This document shows positions 1 to 9,105 of a DNA stretch of 64,000 nucleotides, piece after piece. The DNA lies in assembly GCF_007754155.1 (NCBI RefSeq), contig NZ_CP037423.1, positions 4,216,001-4,280,000 on the forward strand. The letters run 5' to 3'. The DNA comes from Stieleria neptunia (GTDB lineage: Bacteria; Planctomycetota; Planctomycetia; Pirellulales; Pirellulaceae). The position numbers and the translations under genes are program-made. Under the pieces are notes generated by a model. That model ran no database searches. It was not told where the DNA came from and saw nothing but the letters and a program-made list of their open reading frames with translations. Numbering within the stretch: the stretch's first letter is position 1; every line of letters starts with the position of its first letter.

Positions 1-672
1 TCAAGGCGGTTCGCCCGCGCTCAAAAGAATGCAAGTGAGATAAGCGATCTCTATTTGCGAGCCATTGGTGCCACTGCGATTCTGATTGTGCCAATTTATG
101 TTGCGTTATCAGTTTTTGCTTATGAACTCGTGCCGCTATTGCTTGGCCACCAGTGGCACGAATCGATACCACTCGTTCAGGTGCTTGCGTTTTCGGCAAT
201 GATTTCAACGCTGTCGACTGTAAAGCACAGGGTTGCGATTGCCTGCGGGAAGCCTAACGTGCTGCTGCGTTCAAATTTGGTCCGATTAGTTATCTCTTGC
301 ACAATGACGTCAGTCGCCATTGGATGGGGACTAACAGCCGTTGCGTGGGCACTACTCTTTGCAACACTGATTGGTTGGTTTGTAGAAAACAGAATCATCT
401 TCGTTGATCTGCCTGGGATTTCGCTCTTCCGCCAGTTCGAGCAACTTCGAAAACCAATGCTTGCGGCATCTCTTGGAGGTGTCGCCGCGCTGCTGTTGAA
501 AGCGGCGATTTCTGGAATGGCCTTCTCAGCACTTTCGGTCGTGTGCATCTGCTTGCCTTCAATGGTGTTCACCTACACGATAGTTTTGCGAGTTCTCCAG
601 CCAACTGGACTCATTGACCTTGCTGAAGTTGGGCCACCAAGACTCAGACGTTTTTTCTGTGCAAGCACGTAA
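1..672 (+). CDS. Polysaccharide flippase (Wzx/MATE-like), C-terminal part
   Basis: The frame is open from the first base, so the gene starts outside the window; 223 codons are visible before the TAA stop. The visible protein is hydrophobic, with several predicted membrane helices, and begins with the SRRFARAQ-type loop typical of the middle of lipopolysaccharide/exopolysaccharide flippases. The family moves lipid-linked sugar repeat units across the inner membrane. Its position at the head of a cluster of glycosyltransferases, sulfotransferases and a polymerase fits that role. Assignment to Wzx rather than another MOP-superfamily flippase is inferred from context and fold, because the N-terminal half is missing. 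Confidence 0.7.
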   Translation, partial: SRRFARAQKNASEISDLYLRAIGATAILIVPIYVALSVFAYELVPLLLGHQWHESIPLVQVLAFSAMISTLSTVKHRVAIACGKPNVLLRSNLVRLVISCTMTSVAIGWGLTAVAWALLFATLIGWFVENRIIFVDLPGISLFRQFEQLRKPMLAASLGGVAALLLKAAISGMAFSALSVVCICLPSMVFTYTIVLRVLQPTGLIDLAEVGPPRLRRFFCAST

Positions 673-752
673 TCCGCCAAGACGACTGGGAGGCATGGAA
701 CACCCGTTGCGTAGATGGAATGCGATGGCAGCATGGCACCCTCGGGTGATAA

Positions 753-2078
753 GGACCGCCGGAACAATTAGTGTCGCGGGTTTTCGCTGGATGGGGTAGA
801 CTTTCCGCGTCTCAATCCACCAGCGAGGGTGCCAAGGATGGCGTTTGTATTCGAAAATCAGCTTGACGATCTGGCTGCCAAGCGAGCAGTCGATTTTTAT
901 TCAACCTTGTCCGAAAAGGATCGCCGTCGGTTCGCGGCTGTCGAGGCACAGCGTCTCGGGCGAGGAGGTGTACCGTACATCAGTCAATTACTGGGCTGCT
1001 CGACTCGCACCATCGAACGAGGTATCGCTGAGCTCGATCAACTCTCCAATGATCCGGCGAAAGGTAGGATACGGCGGCCAGGTGCTGGACGAAAAAAAAG
1101 ATCGAAACCGATCCCGACCTCGAAGACAATCTGAACGAACTATTGAGCGTTCGTGTTGGAGGCGATCCTGATGAGCCCGACGTGGTTTACACAAACCTGG
1201 CCTCCACTGAAATGGCTGAGAAGGCGGCCGAGGCCGGCACCCCTGTGAGCGACAAGACGGTCTCCGCTTGGCTGAATAGCTTGAAGATCGGTTTTCGAAA
1301 AATGATCAAAACTATTTCCGGTGGCTTGTCAGCGGATCGCGAGCAGCAGTTTGATCTCATCGCAGGACATGTGGAGAGCTATCAGGCTGCCGGCAATCCG
1401 GTCTTTTCGATCGACACAAAAAGCAAAGAATTCCTGGGCCGTCTTTACCGGGCCGGTCGCATTCGCACCACAGAGCCCATTGAAGCGTTCGACCACGACT
1501 TTCCGAGTTGGGCTGATGGCGTTGTGATTCCTCACGGAATCTACGACATCGGACGAAATGCTGGGCACGTCAACATTGGACTCTCTCACGAGACGAGTCG
1601 CTTCGCGACCGATAGCCTCAAATGGTACTGGAACCGGATAGGGAAACGTTGTTATCCGGATACCAATTCCATTTTGCTATTGTGCGATTGCGGCGGTAGC
1701 AACTCAGCTTCAAAATACATCTTCAAGCACTACCTTCAAAAGTTGGTCGACACGATCGGCATCGAAATTCGGGTAGCCCACTATCCAAGCTACTGTTCAA
1801 AATACAATCCGATTGAACGCCGTTTTTTTCCGCATCTTGGACGTGCTTGCTCCGGGATGCTTTTCGATAAGTTGGAAACAGTTGTCAAGTTGATGCGGAA
1901 CACATCGACTCGGACCGGCCTTCGCACTACGGTCAACGTCTTGCGAGGGTTGTACGAGACGGGTGAGAACGCGACCGCAACAATGAAAGCAGCTCTGCGT
2001 ACAGTTTTTGACGAACAAATACCGAGATGGAACTATCGATTCTCGCCAATTAACCGACACTAATTGTTCCGGCGGTCC
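753..2078 (+). mobile_element. ISAzo13-family insertion sequence, copy 1 (1326 bp)
   Basis: The element is bounded by perfect 24-bp inverted repeats (753-776 and 2055-2078) beginning GGACCGCCGGAACAATTAG. The trinucleotide TAA flanks it directly on both sides (750-752 and 2079-2081), the likely target duplication. It encodes one transposase split over two frames. A copy with apparently identical sequence lies at 9106-10431, also flanked by TAA, so the element moved recently. It sits between the flippase gene and a glycosyltransferase gene and breaks no recognised gene. Confidence 0.93.
829..2063 (+). CDS. ISAzo13-type DDE transposase, made by -1 frameshift
   Basis: The first frame (829-1134) encodes an N-terminal helix-turn-helix region; the second (open from before 1092 to 2063) encodes the catalytic domain. 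They overlap at an A8 run (1092-1099) that forms an A AAA AAA slippery heptamer in the first frame. Slipping back one base joins them into about 411 residues, continuous with the normal family layout (GAGRKK then KIETDPDLEDN). Catalytic acidic residues are visible in FSIDTKSKEF, LLLCDCGGSN and CSKYNPIERRFF. The start is GTG 829 or ATG 838; neither has a clear ribosome site. The alternative, a dead frameshifted gene, is less likely because both copies share the arrangement. Confidence 0.85.
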
Positions 2079-2125
2079 TAAACGGTCTGCTGCATGCGTT
2101 TTGCCTCGATAAGAATATCCTGAAA

Positions 2126-2884
2126 ATGTCATTAGCAATACTTTACGTAAATTCGAAAGACAGCGACGCCAAGTACGTGAAAGAGGCAGTGAAGTCGGCA
2201 GTCAGCTTTAGAGAACATCTGCCAGATGCGAGGTACTACCTCTACACAAATTTCGAAGGGGATGAACCAGGTCTAGCCGTTTTTGATGAGGTTGTTCAAC
2301 GAGATTTCATTGTTCCAGATCAATTTAAAAACCGTGTGCATCTGAACGGGCAAATGTTTGTCAAGCATGCAGCGATGCTCGACCTGGAGGAGGACAATGT
2401 GCTCTACCTCGGTGCCGACACATATGCCTTGAAAGATGATGTTGCTGAACTTGAACGGGTTCTTGAGCGATTTGATATCGCAGCCGCGCACGCTCCGGTA
2501 AGAATCAATACGGAAATCGGCAACAGCTCAATTCCCGAAGTTCCCAAAGCCTTTCCTGAACTGAACTGCGACTTAATTCTCTACAGAAACAGTCCGGATG
2601 TGAGGTCGTTTATTGAGAAATGGAAGTCTGCTTATTTTGAAGACATGTTTTCTCACCCGCACGATCAAGGGACATTTCGCTATTTGTTATATCTTTCAAA
2701 TCTGCGGCTCTGTGTTCTTCCCGCTGAATATAATTATCGCGGACATGCGTTCCGTGAGGATACCGTGATTCTCCAAAATCGGTACGCTCTTCAGCAATAC
2801 ATCGCATCGAATGGCCGTCCCGGAAAACCGTTTTTACGTCGCCTTCTCGATCCAATCAAAAATTCATTGTTTGCGCAGCCTTGA
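2126..2884 (+). CDS. Glycosyltransferase-like protein (nucleotide-sugar transferase fold)
   Basis: A 252-residue protein without signal peptide or membrane helix. It has an N-terminal sequence with alternating hydrophobic strands (LAILYVNSKDSD) and a LYLGADTYAL motif at about residues 92-101. This resembles the DxD-type metal/nucleotide-sugar site of GT-A glycosyltransferases. Later motifs (NCDLILYRNS, HDQGTFRYLL) are typical of PF03407-like nucleotide-diphospho-sugar transferases. It probably adds one sugar to the cluster's repeat unit. The ATG at 2126 lies 47 bp after the ISAzo13 copy, so the insertion may have separated it from its original promoter. Donor and acceptor cannot be read from the sequence. 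Confidence 0.6.
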   Translation: MSLAILYVNSKDSDAKYVKEAVKSAVSFREHLPDARYYLYTNFEGDEPGLAVFDEVVQRDFIVPDQFKNRVHLNGQMFVKHAAMLDLEEDNVLYLGADTYALKDDVAELERVLERFDIAAAHAPVRINTEIGNSSIPEVPKAFPELNCDLILYRNSPDVRSFIEKWKSAYFEDMFSHPHDQGTFRYLLYLSNLRLCVLPAEYNYRGHAFREDTVILQNRYALQQYIASNGRPGKPFLRRLLDPIKNSLFAQP

Positions 2885-2926
2885 CACTTGCCCAATCCCG
2901 ATCACGAAAACATCAGCGCTCGACAA

Positions 2927-3799
2927 ATGAAGATTTATTACTGGAACATTCGTCCTAATTTTGGTGATCTGATCAACCCTTGGCTTTGGCCAAAGGTTTT
3001 CCCGGATTTTCGTTTTGAAACACTACCGAAGACAAAGAAGGGCGTTGTGGATGCGGGAGACGCCGCCACATTGTTAGTCGGTATTGGGACGCTTCTCAAC
3101 GACCGGTTCCCGAAGTCCGGGCGGTCTATCGTGATTGGATCCGGAGTGGGGTATGGATCCGCACCCAAGATAAGTGAGCCGAGTAGAATCTACTGTGTTC
3201 GTGGACCGAAGTCAGCTGAAGCGTTGTCGCTTCCAGCGTCGATGGGGATCATTGATCCAGGAATTCTACTCCGTGAATACTACTCGAAAGCTGACTCAAG
3301 GTCGCACGAGTTTAGCTTCATGCCTCAGATTTCAAGTGTTGCCAAAGAACAGGGTTGCTGGAGACGAATTTGCGAGGATCTTGGCTTTGGGTATATCGAT
3401 CCGCGCGACCCGGTTGAGAAATCCGCGAAGGCAATTGCGGAAACAGGAACGCTGCTTACAGAGTCAATGCATGGCGCCATTGTTGCCGAAGCACTTGGTG
3501 TTCCTTGGGTTCCCATCGTTACAAGACGAGAGATACTTGCCTTCAAATGGCACGACTGGTGCGAGTCTGTGGATGTCGAATATCAACCCGCTTTCGTGTC
3601 ATCCATTACGCAGCCGGTGTCACCGACGTTTCGACAGAAGCTGAAATTGAGTGTTTCGCTACCGTTGGCCAAGCGGCAGCTTCAACACGCGTCAAAGCGG
3701 GAGCCGTCCCAAGCTCGCGATGGCGTGATCGACAGTCGCATCAGTCAACTCAAAGATGTGTTTGCCGAGGTGGCAAAGTGCGAGAGTGTTCAGTGCTAA
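2927..3799 (+). CDS. Polysaccharide pyruvyl transferase family protein
   Basis: The start MKIYYWNIRPNFGDLINPWL matches the N-terminus of PF04230 proteins, which begin with a short strand followed by NxGD. The signature TESMHGAIVAEALGVPWV lies at about residues 180-197. Family members transfer pyruvate from phosphoenolpyruvate to a sugar as a ketal, adding negative charge to exopolysaccharide. I chose ATG 2927, which directly starts the family core; an upstream TTG at 2888 would add 13 unconserved residues. The gene lies 42 bp after the preceding glycosyltransferase gene and probably shares its transcript. The last 60 residues are divergent. Confidence 0.8.
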   Translation: MKIYYWNIRPNFGDLINPWLWPKVFPDFRFETLPKTKKGVVDAGDAATLLVGIGTLLNDRFPKSGRSIVIGSGVGYGSAPKISEPSRIYCVRGPKSAEALSLPASMGIIDPGILLREYYSKADSRSHEFSFMPQISSVAKEQGCWRRICEDLGFGYIDPRDPVEKSAKAIAETGTLLTESMHGAIVAEALGVPWVPIVTRREILAFKWHDWCESVDVEYQPAFVSSITQPVSPTFRQKLKLSVSLPLAKRQLQHASKREPSQARDGVIDSRISQLKDVFAEVAKCESVQC

Positions 3800-3910
3800 C
3801 GATGGCTCGAGCGAACCGTCGCGAATCATTCTTCCTTTCTAGAGATTTGCTTTGAAACGAATTGCGTCGGCTCGAACAAGATACAGTCCGGCAACACTTG
3901 CGGTGAGATC

Positions 3911-5029
3911 GTGCATCATAGGCTGAGGAGCTACTTTCGAAGCACTCTCAAATGGTTCGCCTCGCGAAGCGTTGTAGAAGATCTACTGCGAGAGCGCGTT
4001 GAGGCCGTCTGCACGCGAACTGCATCGCCCCCTCCCGAATTCTCACCGTCGTTCGTAAGAACTGCGATGGCATCCGATGGTAGCGGTGAATCGCCAGTTT
4101 TCGTTTCGTCAAGATACAGGTCCGGGTCAACATTGCTCTGGCGGTGCTTTCGTGAGAATGCAAACTTTACAGCGTACTACGAACCGCTGAATCCGAGACG
4201 CTGGTTTGATCGGAGCCACCGAGGTAGTCGCGTGGACGCGACTCATCGTCAGGTGGCAGAGTATTGGTGTGAATATTGCCATTTAGAAGAGACGGCTGTG
4301 CCCTGGCAAGATCGATGGTGCTCCAGTGACTTATATTTGCCACCAGGTATCCCAGCGTTGTCACTTCTAGACTATGTCAATTTACTGATCTCAACGTCAC
4401 CAAAGAGGCCGATTCTGCAGTTCAATCGGATTGACTTTAGGCTGCACTGGCTTCGCCGAAGATTTCCTGATGCGTTCCTTGTGCATCTGTTTCGGAACCC
4501 GCGAGATCAATGGATTTCGACATTCCTAAAGGGCTCGCCAGTTGGCAAGCAGGCTCGCGTTGCGGATTTCCAGGAGCATGACGAGTTCTACCTATTACCT
4601 TGGCTGAGGGATTTGCGACGATATTTTGATGTGCTCGAGGAAGTTGACCAGATGCACCCCTACGAAGCATCGTACTTGCTCTGGCGGCTGTCAGGGGCAT
4701 ACGCTCAGGCATTCTGCGATCACCACATTTCCTACGAGCATTTCGTGAATCACCCAAAGCAATCGTTGGGCGACCTCGGGAGGAAGTTGGGTGTTAATGA
4801 CTTGGACTCAGCCGAGTCAATCGCTTCGATCGACGCACGAAGCGTCAATCGTTGGCGCAGCTACGATGACGGCGTTTGGTTCCGCGAACGCGAGGCGTTT
4901 GTGGACAAATTGCTGGAAAACTGCATGGAACTCCCCCCGCTTGTCTCCGATTTCGCCAGGGAAGTCACTGCAGGTTACGCCGCAACCGACACTCGCGCAC
5001 CGATCGCCGCCGAGCGCTCCACGCAATGA
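3911..5029 (+). CDS. Sulfotransferase family protein
   Basis: 372 residues, GTG start. Two PAPS-binding elements are visible: the 5'-phosphosulfate loop SSRYRSGSTLLWRCF at about residues 66-80, and the 3'-phosphate site LFRNPRDQWISTF at about residues 190-202. Family members transfer sulfate from PAPS to a hydroxyl or amino group, here presumably on the cluster's polysaccharide. No signal peptide is visible, so it should act in the cytoplasm on lipid-linked sugars. A glycosyltransferase gene follows after 34 bp. It is one of four sulfotransferase-like genes within about 10 kb. Confidence 0.78.
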   Translation: MHHRLRSYFRSTLKWFASRSVVEDLLRERVEAVCTRTASPPPEFSPSFVRTAMASDGSGESPVFVSSRYRSGSTLLWRCFRENANFTAYYEPLNPRRWFDRSHRGSRVDATHRQVAEYWCEYCHLEETAVPWQDRWCSSDLYLPPGIPALSLLDYVNLLISTSPKRPILQFNRIDFRLHWLRRRFPDAFLVHLFRNPRDQWISTFLKGSPVGKQARVADFQEHDEFYLLPWLRDLRRYFDVLEEVDQMHPYEASYLLWRLSGAYAQAFCDHHISYEHFVNHPKQSLGDLGRKLGVNDLDSAESIASIDARSVNRWRSYDDGVWFREREAFVDKLLENCMELPPLVSDFAREVTAGYAATDTRAPIAAERSTQ

Positions 5030-5063
5030 AGCGTTTTGCTGGCGAAGCTCAATTTTAATTTTG

Positions 5064-6311
5064 ATGAACACCGAGCTTGCATCCAGTTTTTCCACCGACG
5101 GACGCGACGTGCTTTCAGCGCAACACGACATGTCATTTCCGCGGACCCTGCTGTTGAGTGAAGTGTTTCCGCCACAGCACGGTGGCAGTGGGAAGTGGTT
5201 TTGGGAAATCTACTCCCGGCTGCCCGAAAACCGCTGCGTGATGGCCGTTGGTAACTCGCACGGTGCCGACCAGCGGGACAGTGAGTATCCGCAAGGCATC
5301 GAGCGAATGGACTTGCAGATGGGCTACCGAGGTGTCGCAAATATCTCCAGCCTGAAAGCGTACGCCCGGCAAATTCGTGCTGTCGGTCGACTCGTCAAAA
5401 GACACGGGATCGACGCGATCCATGCAGCACGCCCCCTTTCGGAAGGCTTGGTGGCGATGGCTGTTAGTCGACTCCGGCGAATCCCTTACCTTTGCTATGT
5501 CCACGGTGAAGACGTCAACGTCGCGACATCGAGCCGAGAATTGCGTGCGGTGACCTCCCAGGTACTTGGACGCGCCGCCCGCTTAGTCGCAAATTCTTCC
5601 TTCACCCGACAGCTTCTGATAGACGATTGGGGCATCTCGTTCGACCGAATCGCCCTGATACATCCCGGTGTCGATACGTCGCGGTTCAGTGACGCGGCGA
5701 TCAGCGGAACGCCGCCCGCTCCTCGCGACGGTACGCTGAGGCTGTTGACGGTCGGACGATTGCAAAAGCGCAAAGGACAGGACACCGTGATCAGGGCAAT
5801 CCCAAAATTGCTGAAGACATTTCCCAGTCTTTCCTACACGATCGTCGGCGGCGGAGACGAGCGGTCGCCACTGGAACGACTTGCTCATGGCTTGGGGGTC
5901 AGCAAGTTTGTTCGATTTGTCGGCGAAACCACCGACGATGAATTGCTGGACCTTTACCGCGAATGCGATGTTTTCGTGCTCGCCAACCGAACAATCGGCA
6001 AGGATGTCGAAGGGTTTGGCATCGTGTTGCTGGAAGCCCAAGCTGCCGGAAAACCGGTCGTCGCTGGTGCCAGTGGTGGAACGCGAGAGACGATGCTTCC
6101 CGGTGAAACGGGCTTCTGTGTGCCGTGCGAAACACCCGACGCCTTGATCGGCGTGTTGACCGACCAACTTTGCACCGCCGACGATCGTAGGCGGATTGGC
6201 GAACGGGCGCGTTCGCATGTGCGATCGAGGTTTGACTTCACAACCTTATCGTGCCAAGCGGAGCAGTGCTTTCGCGATCTGACCGCAAAGGCAACGTCCT
6301 CTCGTGGCTGA
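5064..6311 (+). CDS. Glycosyltransferase family 4 (group 1)
   Basis: A GT-B glycosyltransferase with both Rossmann halves. The N-terminal half has LLLSEVFPPQHGGSGKWFWE with the acceptor-side glycine loop. The C-terminal half has LLTVGRLQKRKGQDTVIRAI and the donor-binding EGFGIVLLEAQAAGKPVVAG. These are standard GT4 signatures. ATG 5064 is chosen because it lies just after the sulfotransferase stop; ATG 5130 would remove 22 weakly conserved residues. The 3' end overlaps the next sulfotransferase gene by 8 bp, showing translational coupling. The sugar donor is unknown. Confidence 0.88.
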   Translation: MNTELASSFSTDGRDVLSAQHDMSFPRTLLLSEVFPPQHGGSGKWFWEIYSRLPENRCVMAVGNSHGADQRDSEYPQGIERMDLQMGYRGVANISSLKAYARQIRAVGRLVKRHGIDAIHAARPLSEGLVAMAVSRLRRIPYLCYVHGEDVNVATSSRELRAVTSQVLGRAARLVANSSFTRQLLIDDWGISFDRIALIHPGVDTSRFSDAAISGTPPAPRDGTLRLLTVGRLQKRKGQDTVIRAIPKLLKTFPSLSYTIVGGGDERSPLERLAHGLGVSKFVRFVGETTDDELLDLYRECDVFVLANRTIGKDVEGFGIVLLEAQAAGKPVVAGASGGTRETMLPGETGFCVPCETPDALIGVLTDQLCTADDRRRIGERARSHVRSRFDFTTLSCQAEQCFRDLTAKATSSRG

Positions 6312-7263
6312 AAACACTATGACGATGCGAGACATTGGAGCCTGCCCCGCCCCGGTTTTCGTCACCGGGACACAGCGTTCGGGCACGACGCTTCTGCACC
6401 ATGTACTGGACTCATCCAGTGTATTGTGGAGCCGAAACGAGATGTACGAGGTGCATCCGCTGGTATTTGGTAAGAACACGCACCAAGGAGAGCAAAACCG
6501 AACGCTGGTTTCCCAACTTGAAAAGTTCTTGCGGCTTGATCTGTCAGACATAGGCAGCGACAACTGTGGTACTGAGGGTGCTAGGATCCTGGAGGAGGCA
6601 ATGTGTCGTGGGACCCGTCGCCGCGGGAAAAAGCGATGGTGCATAAAAGATCCTCGTCTCTCGCATTTCCTGGATGCCTGTTCCACTGCATTTCCAGACG
6701 CTCATTTCATAATAATTATCCGAGACCCCAGGGCGGTGTGCCGCAGCTACCTCAGCAAGAAGGGATTCACAGTGGGGCGTCCAGCCAACTGGATTGCCGC
6801 TGCGGAACGATGGGAAGGAGAGGTGCGAATGCAATTGCAGTTTTTATACCGAAACCAGGGGCGTGCTACACTCGTAATCTACGAGGAACTGCTGCAGGAC
6901 TTCGAGTCGCAATTGCGTCGTGTTTGCGATGCAATTGGGATTCAGCTGGAGCCGCAGATGCTGAACTATTTTCAGCGTGACACGGAGATCAATATCCACG
7001 AAGGAAACAAAAATATCTTCAAGCCCCCAGATCTCGAACTGGCCAACAAATGGCGTTCGGAACTGTCGGAGAAGCAGATTCGCACAGTGGAGTCGGTTAC
7101 CGCCAGGACGATGGAAACTTTGGGATTCGAAAGATTGTTTGAGTGGCGTGAGCTTCACCAAGCCCAGAAGTGGCTCTCCCGAATCCACGACCGAGTGATG
7201 CGTGAACTGCGGTGGCAGCGTCACAAATTGCAACAGCCCCGCAAAGAAAAAGGCGTTGCATGA
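6304..7263 (+). CDS. Sulfotransferase family protein
   Basis: 319 residues. The PAPS 5'-loop is near the N-terminus (VFVTGTQRSGTTLLHHVL, about residues 18-35), and the 3'-phosphate motif is IIIIRDPRAVCRSYLSKKG at about residues 137-155. WCIKDPRL between them is the usual conserved KDP segment. The GTG start at 6304 overlaps the upstream glycosyltransferase stop; ATG 6319 is an alternative. Probably sulfates the saccharide assembled by the neighbouring glycosyltransferases. The basic C-terminal tail (RWQRHKLQQPRKEKG) may bind an acidic partner or membrane; that is inference. Confidence 0.82.
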   Translation: MAENTMTMRDIGACPAPVFVTGTQRSGTTLLHHVLDSSSVLWSRNEMYEVHPLVFGKNTHQGEQNRTLVSQLEKFLRLDLSDIGSDNCGTEGARILEEAMCRGTRRRGKKRWCIKDPRLSHFLDACSTAFPDAHFIIIIRDPRAVCRSYLSKKGFTVGRPANWIAAAERWEGEVRMQLQFLYRNQGRATLVIYEELLQDFESQLRRVCDAIGIQLEPQMLNYFQRDTEINIHEGNKNIFKPPDLELANKWRSELSEKQIRTVESVTARTMETLGFERLFEWRELHQAQKWLSRIHDRVMRELRWQRHKLQQPRKEKGVA

Positions 7264-7396
7264 TGCGTACTGTGCGTTACGGGACGGGTGGCTTCTCCGG
7301 CAGCAGTGGAACGCCGGGGCGCAACCTCAAGGCCACAGCGAGATCTTGTAAAGTGAACGTGTCGATGAATTCGCGGGCCGTCGGTAGAAAGTTGCA

Positions 7397-8674
7397 GTGA
7401 TCGCACTCATTTTCGTATTCAGTTTGTTGGCCGCGGTATGCGCCGTTTCAATCACAAAACCACATGTGGGAATCATTGGTTTCTATGGGTTTGTCTTACT
7501 GGATCCGACTTGGAATTGGCGCTGGGCGCTCCCCGAAGGCTTTCAGTACCAGAAGTTCATCTTCGCTTCAATCATTATCGGATTTTTCCTGAGCGGATTC
7601 CGAACCCAGCAGCTGAGCAACCTCTCTAAGCACGGAATTCTTGCTGGAACGCTGTTTTATTTGGCGTGTCGGCTATCGGCAGCATCGAGCATCGCCCCCG
7701 AAGCAACGGAGTTCTTTATGGGGGTAATCTGGAAAGAGTTGCTAGTGCTGCTGCTGGCCATATTAGTGCTCGATTCTCCGGGGAAGCTTAAGGCGTTGCT
7801 GGTCGTTGTGGTACTCGCCCAAGGGTATAACGCACTCCAGATCAATTTGGAGTACTTTCAAACAGCCTTCTCTCGCTACGCCTACCGGCCTTGGGGTTCT
7901 TCGGGAGCGGACAACAATGGCTACTCAATTATCACAACCCCAGTGTTGCTAATATCAATTTCGTTGGGATTGTTTGAAAGGCGAATATGGACGCGGTGCC
8001 TGTTCTTGGGCATTGGGTTGCTACAGGCTCACCAGATCATGCTGATGCAATCACGAGGGTGTATGCTGGCCTCGGTGCTTGCCATCGCGATTTGCATCTT
8101 CTATATGCCTCGAAGGAATGGTAACGTGAAGTGGGCTGCCGTCGCAGTGTTTTTGGGGGCGATGCTTGCCGGGCCGTCGGTTGTCGAGGAGTTTTCCTCA
8201 TCCTTCGCGGAAGGAGACCAAAGGGATAGCTCGGCAGACTCTCGCCTGCACCTGTGGAGGGCAGGTTGGAAGATAACGATGGACCATCCAGTTTCTGGCG
8301 TTGGCCCCAATGCGGCGCGAGTCCTCGTCCCGCTGCCGCAGTACTATGAGGGTGGATTAAACCAGCCCAGCAAAGCACTTCACAATCTATTCTTTGACGT
8401 CTCAACGGGGGTCGGGCTCCCCGGGTTTTTCTGCTATTTCTTTCTGTTCTGCGGACCTCTGTGGTACAGCTATAAAACGTACGAAAAACGAAACGCGGAA
8501 GACGACCTTGGCCCCGTCCGGCTCGCAACCTTCACCGGCATCATCGCCTACTTGGTCGCCAGTATGTTTTCGAGCGGGATATTATTTGAATCGTGCTATA
8601 TCCTGATCGCATCGGGGTATTGCGTGACCAACATTGATTTAACGTCTGCAAAATCTCATGGAAATCCACTGTAG
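7397..8674 (+). CDS. O-antigen ligase/polymerase (Wzy-like) membrane protein
   Basis: 425 residues with about ten hydrophobic segments and a large extracytoplasmic loop around residues 275-340 holding RLHLWRAGWKITMDHPVSGVG and ALHNLFFDVSTGVGLPGF. This is the hallmark of PF04932 (Wzy_C/WaaL), which joins lipid-linked repeat units in the periplasm. GTG start at 7397. Together with the flippase at the window start it completes a Wzx/Wzy-type pathway. A second, quite different polymerase-like gene lies at 40427-42370, so the window may specify two polymers. Polymerase and ligase cannot be separated from sequence alone. Confidence 0.78.
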   Translation: MIALIFVFSLLAAVCAVSITKPHVGIIGFYGFVLLDPTWNWRWALPEGFQYQKFIFASIIIGFFLSGFRTQQLSNLSKHGILAGTLFYLACRLSAASSIAPEATEFFMGVIWKELLVLLLAILVLDSPGKLKALLVVVVLAQGYNALQINLEYFQTAFSRYAYRPWGSSGADNNGYSIITTPVLLISISLGLFERRIWTRCLFLGIGLLQAHQIMLMQSRGCMLASVLAIAICIFYMPRRNGNVKWAAVAVFLGAMLAGPSVVEEFSSSFAEGDQRDSSADSRLHLWRAGWKITMDHPVSGVGPNAARVLVPLPQYYEGGLNQPSKALHNLFFDVSTGVGLPGFFCYFFLFCGPLWYSYKTYEKRNAEDDLGPVRLATFTGIIAYLVASMFSSGILFESCYILIASGYCVTNIDLTSAKSHGNPL

Positions 8675-9105
8675 CATAGTTTAGGCCATCGTGAGCTGTA
8701 AACCGCCAGTGTATCAACATGCCCGCTAGCAGCACATCCGGACTTCAGTTCAACACGTCTTCGCATTTTGAGAAAGCAGGTATTCTGGTCAAACGCTGTA
8801 TTTGGGGGCATTCGTTAGTTGGCGATACCGTCATTAAGCATCGAATCGCCCACGCGACCAAGCATGAAAACCAGTGACCAAACTCCTCCTTGCTCGGTTT
8901 GCATAAAGGCTGTCAAGACGCCCAAGCCGCAGCATTTTGCAGCCGATTCCACAGTAGCAGGCTGCAGAAGTAGGGCAGCTCAATTGATTATCCCAGGGGC
9001 GGTCACTCCGATAATGCGCCCGCCCGGACTCCAAGCTTCAACTTTGTAATATGCCTTAGCAACAAATCCGTCCGCAGTGCTTCCAGCAGCAATCATTGTC
9101 ACTAA
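8675..9105. other. Intergenic; possible IS-split small ORF at right edge
   Basis: No recognised gene. Reading the minus strand, 9105 down to 8980 is an open 42-codon segment that continues in the same frame on the far side of the ISAzo13 copy (10435-10512) if one TAA duplication is removed. This rebuilds a 67-codon ORF ending in GRIIGVTAPGIIN. It may be a small gene cut by the insertion, but it has no recognised family. Confidence 0.3.
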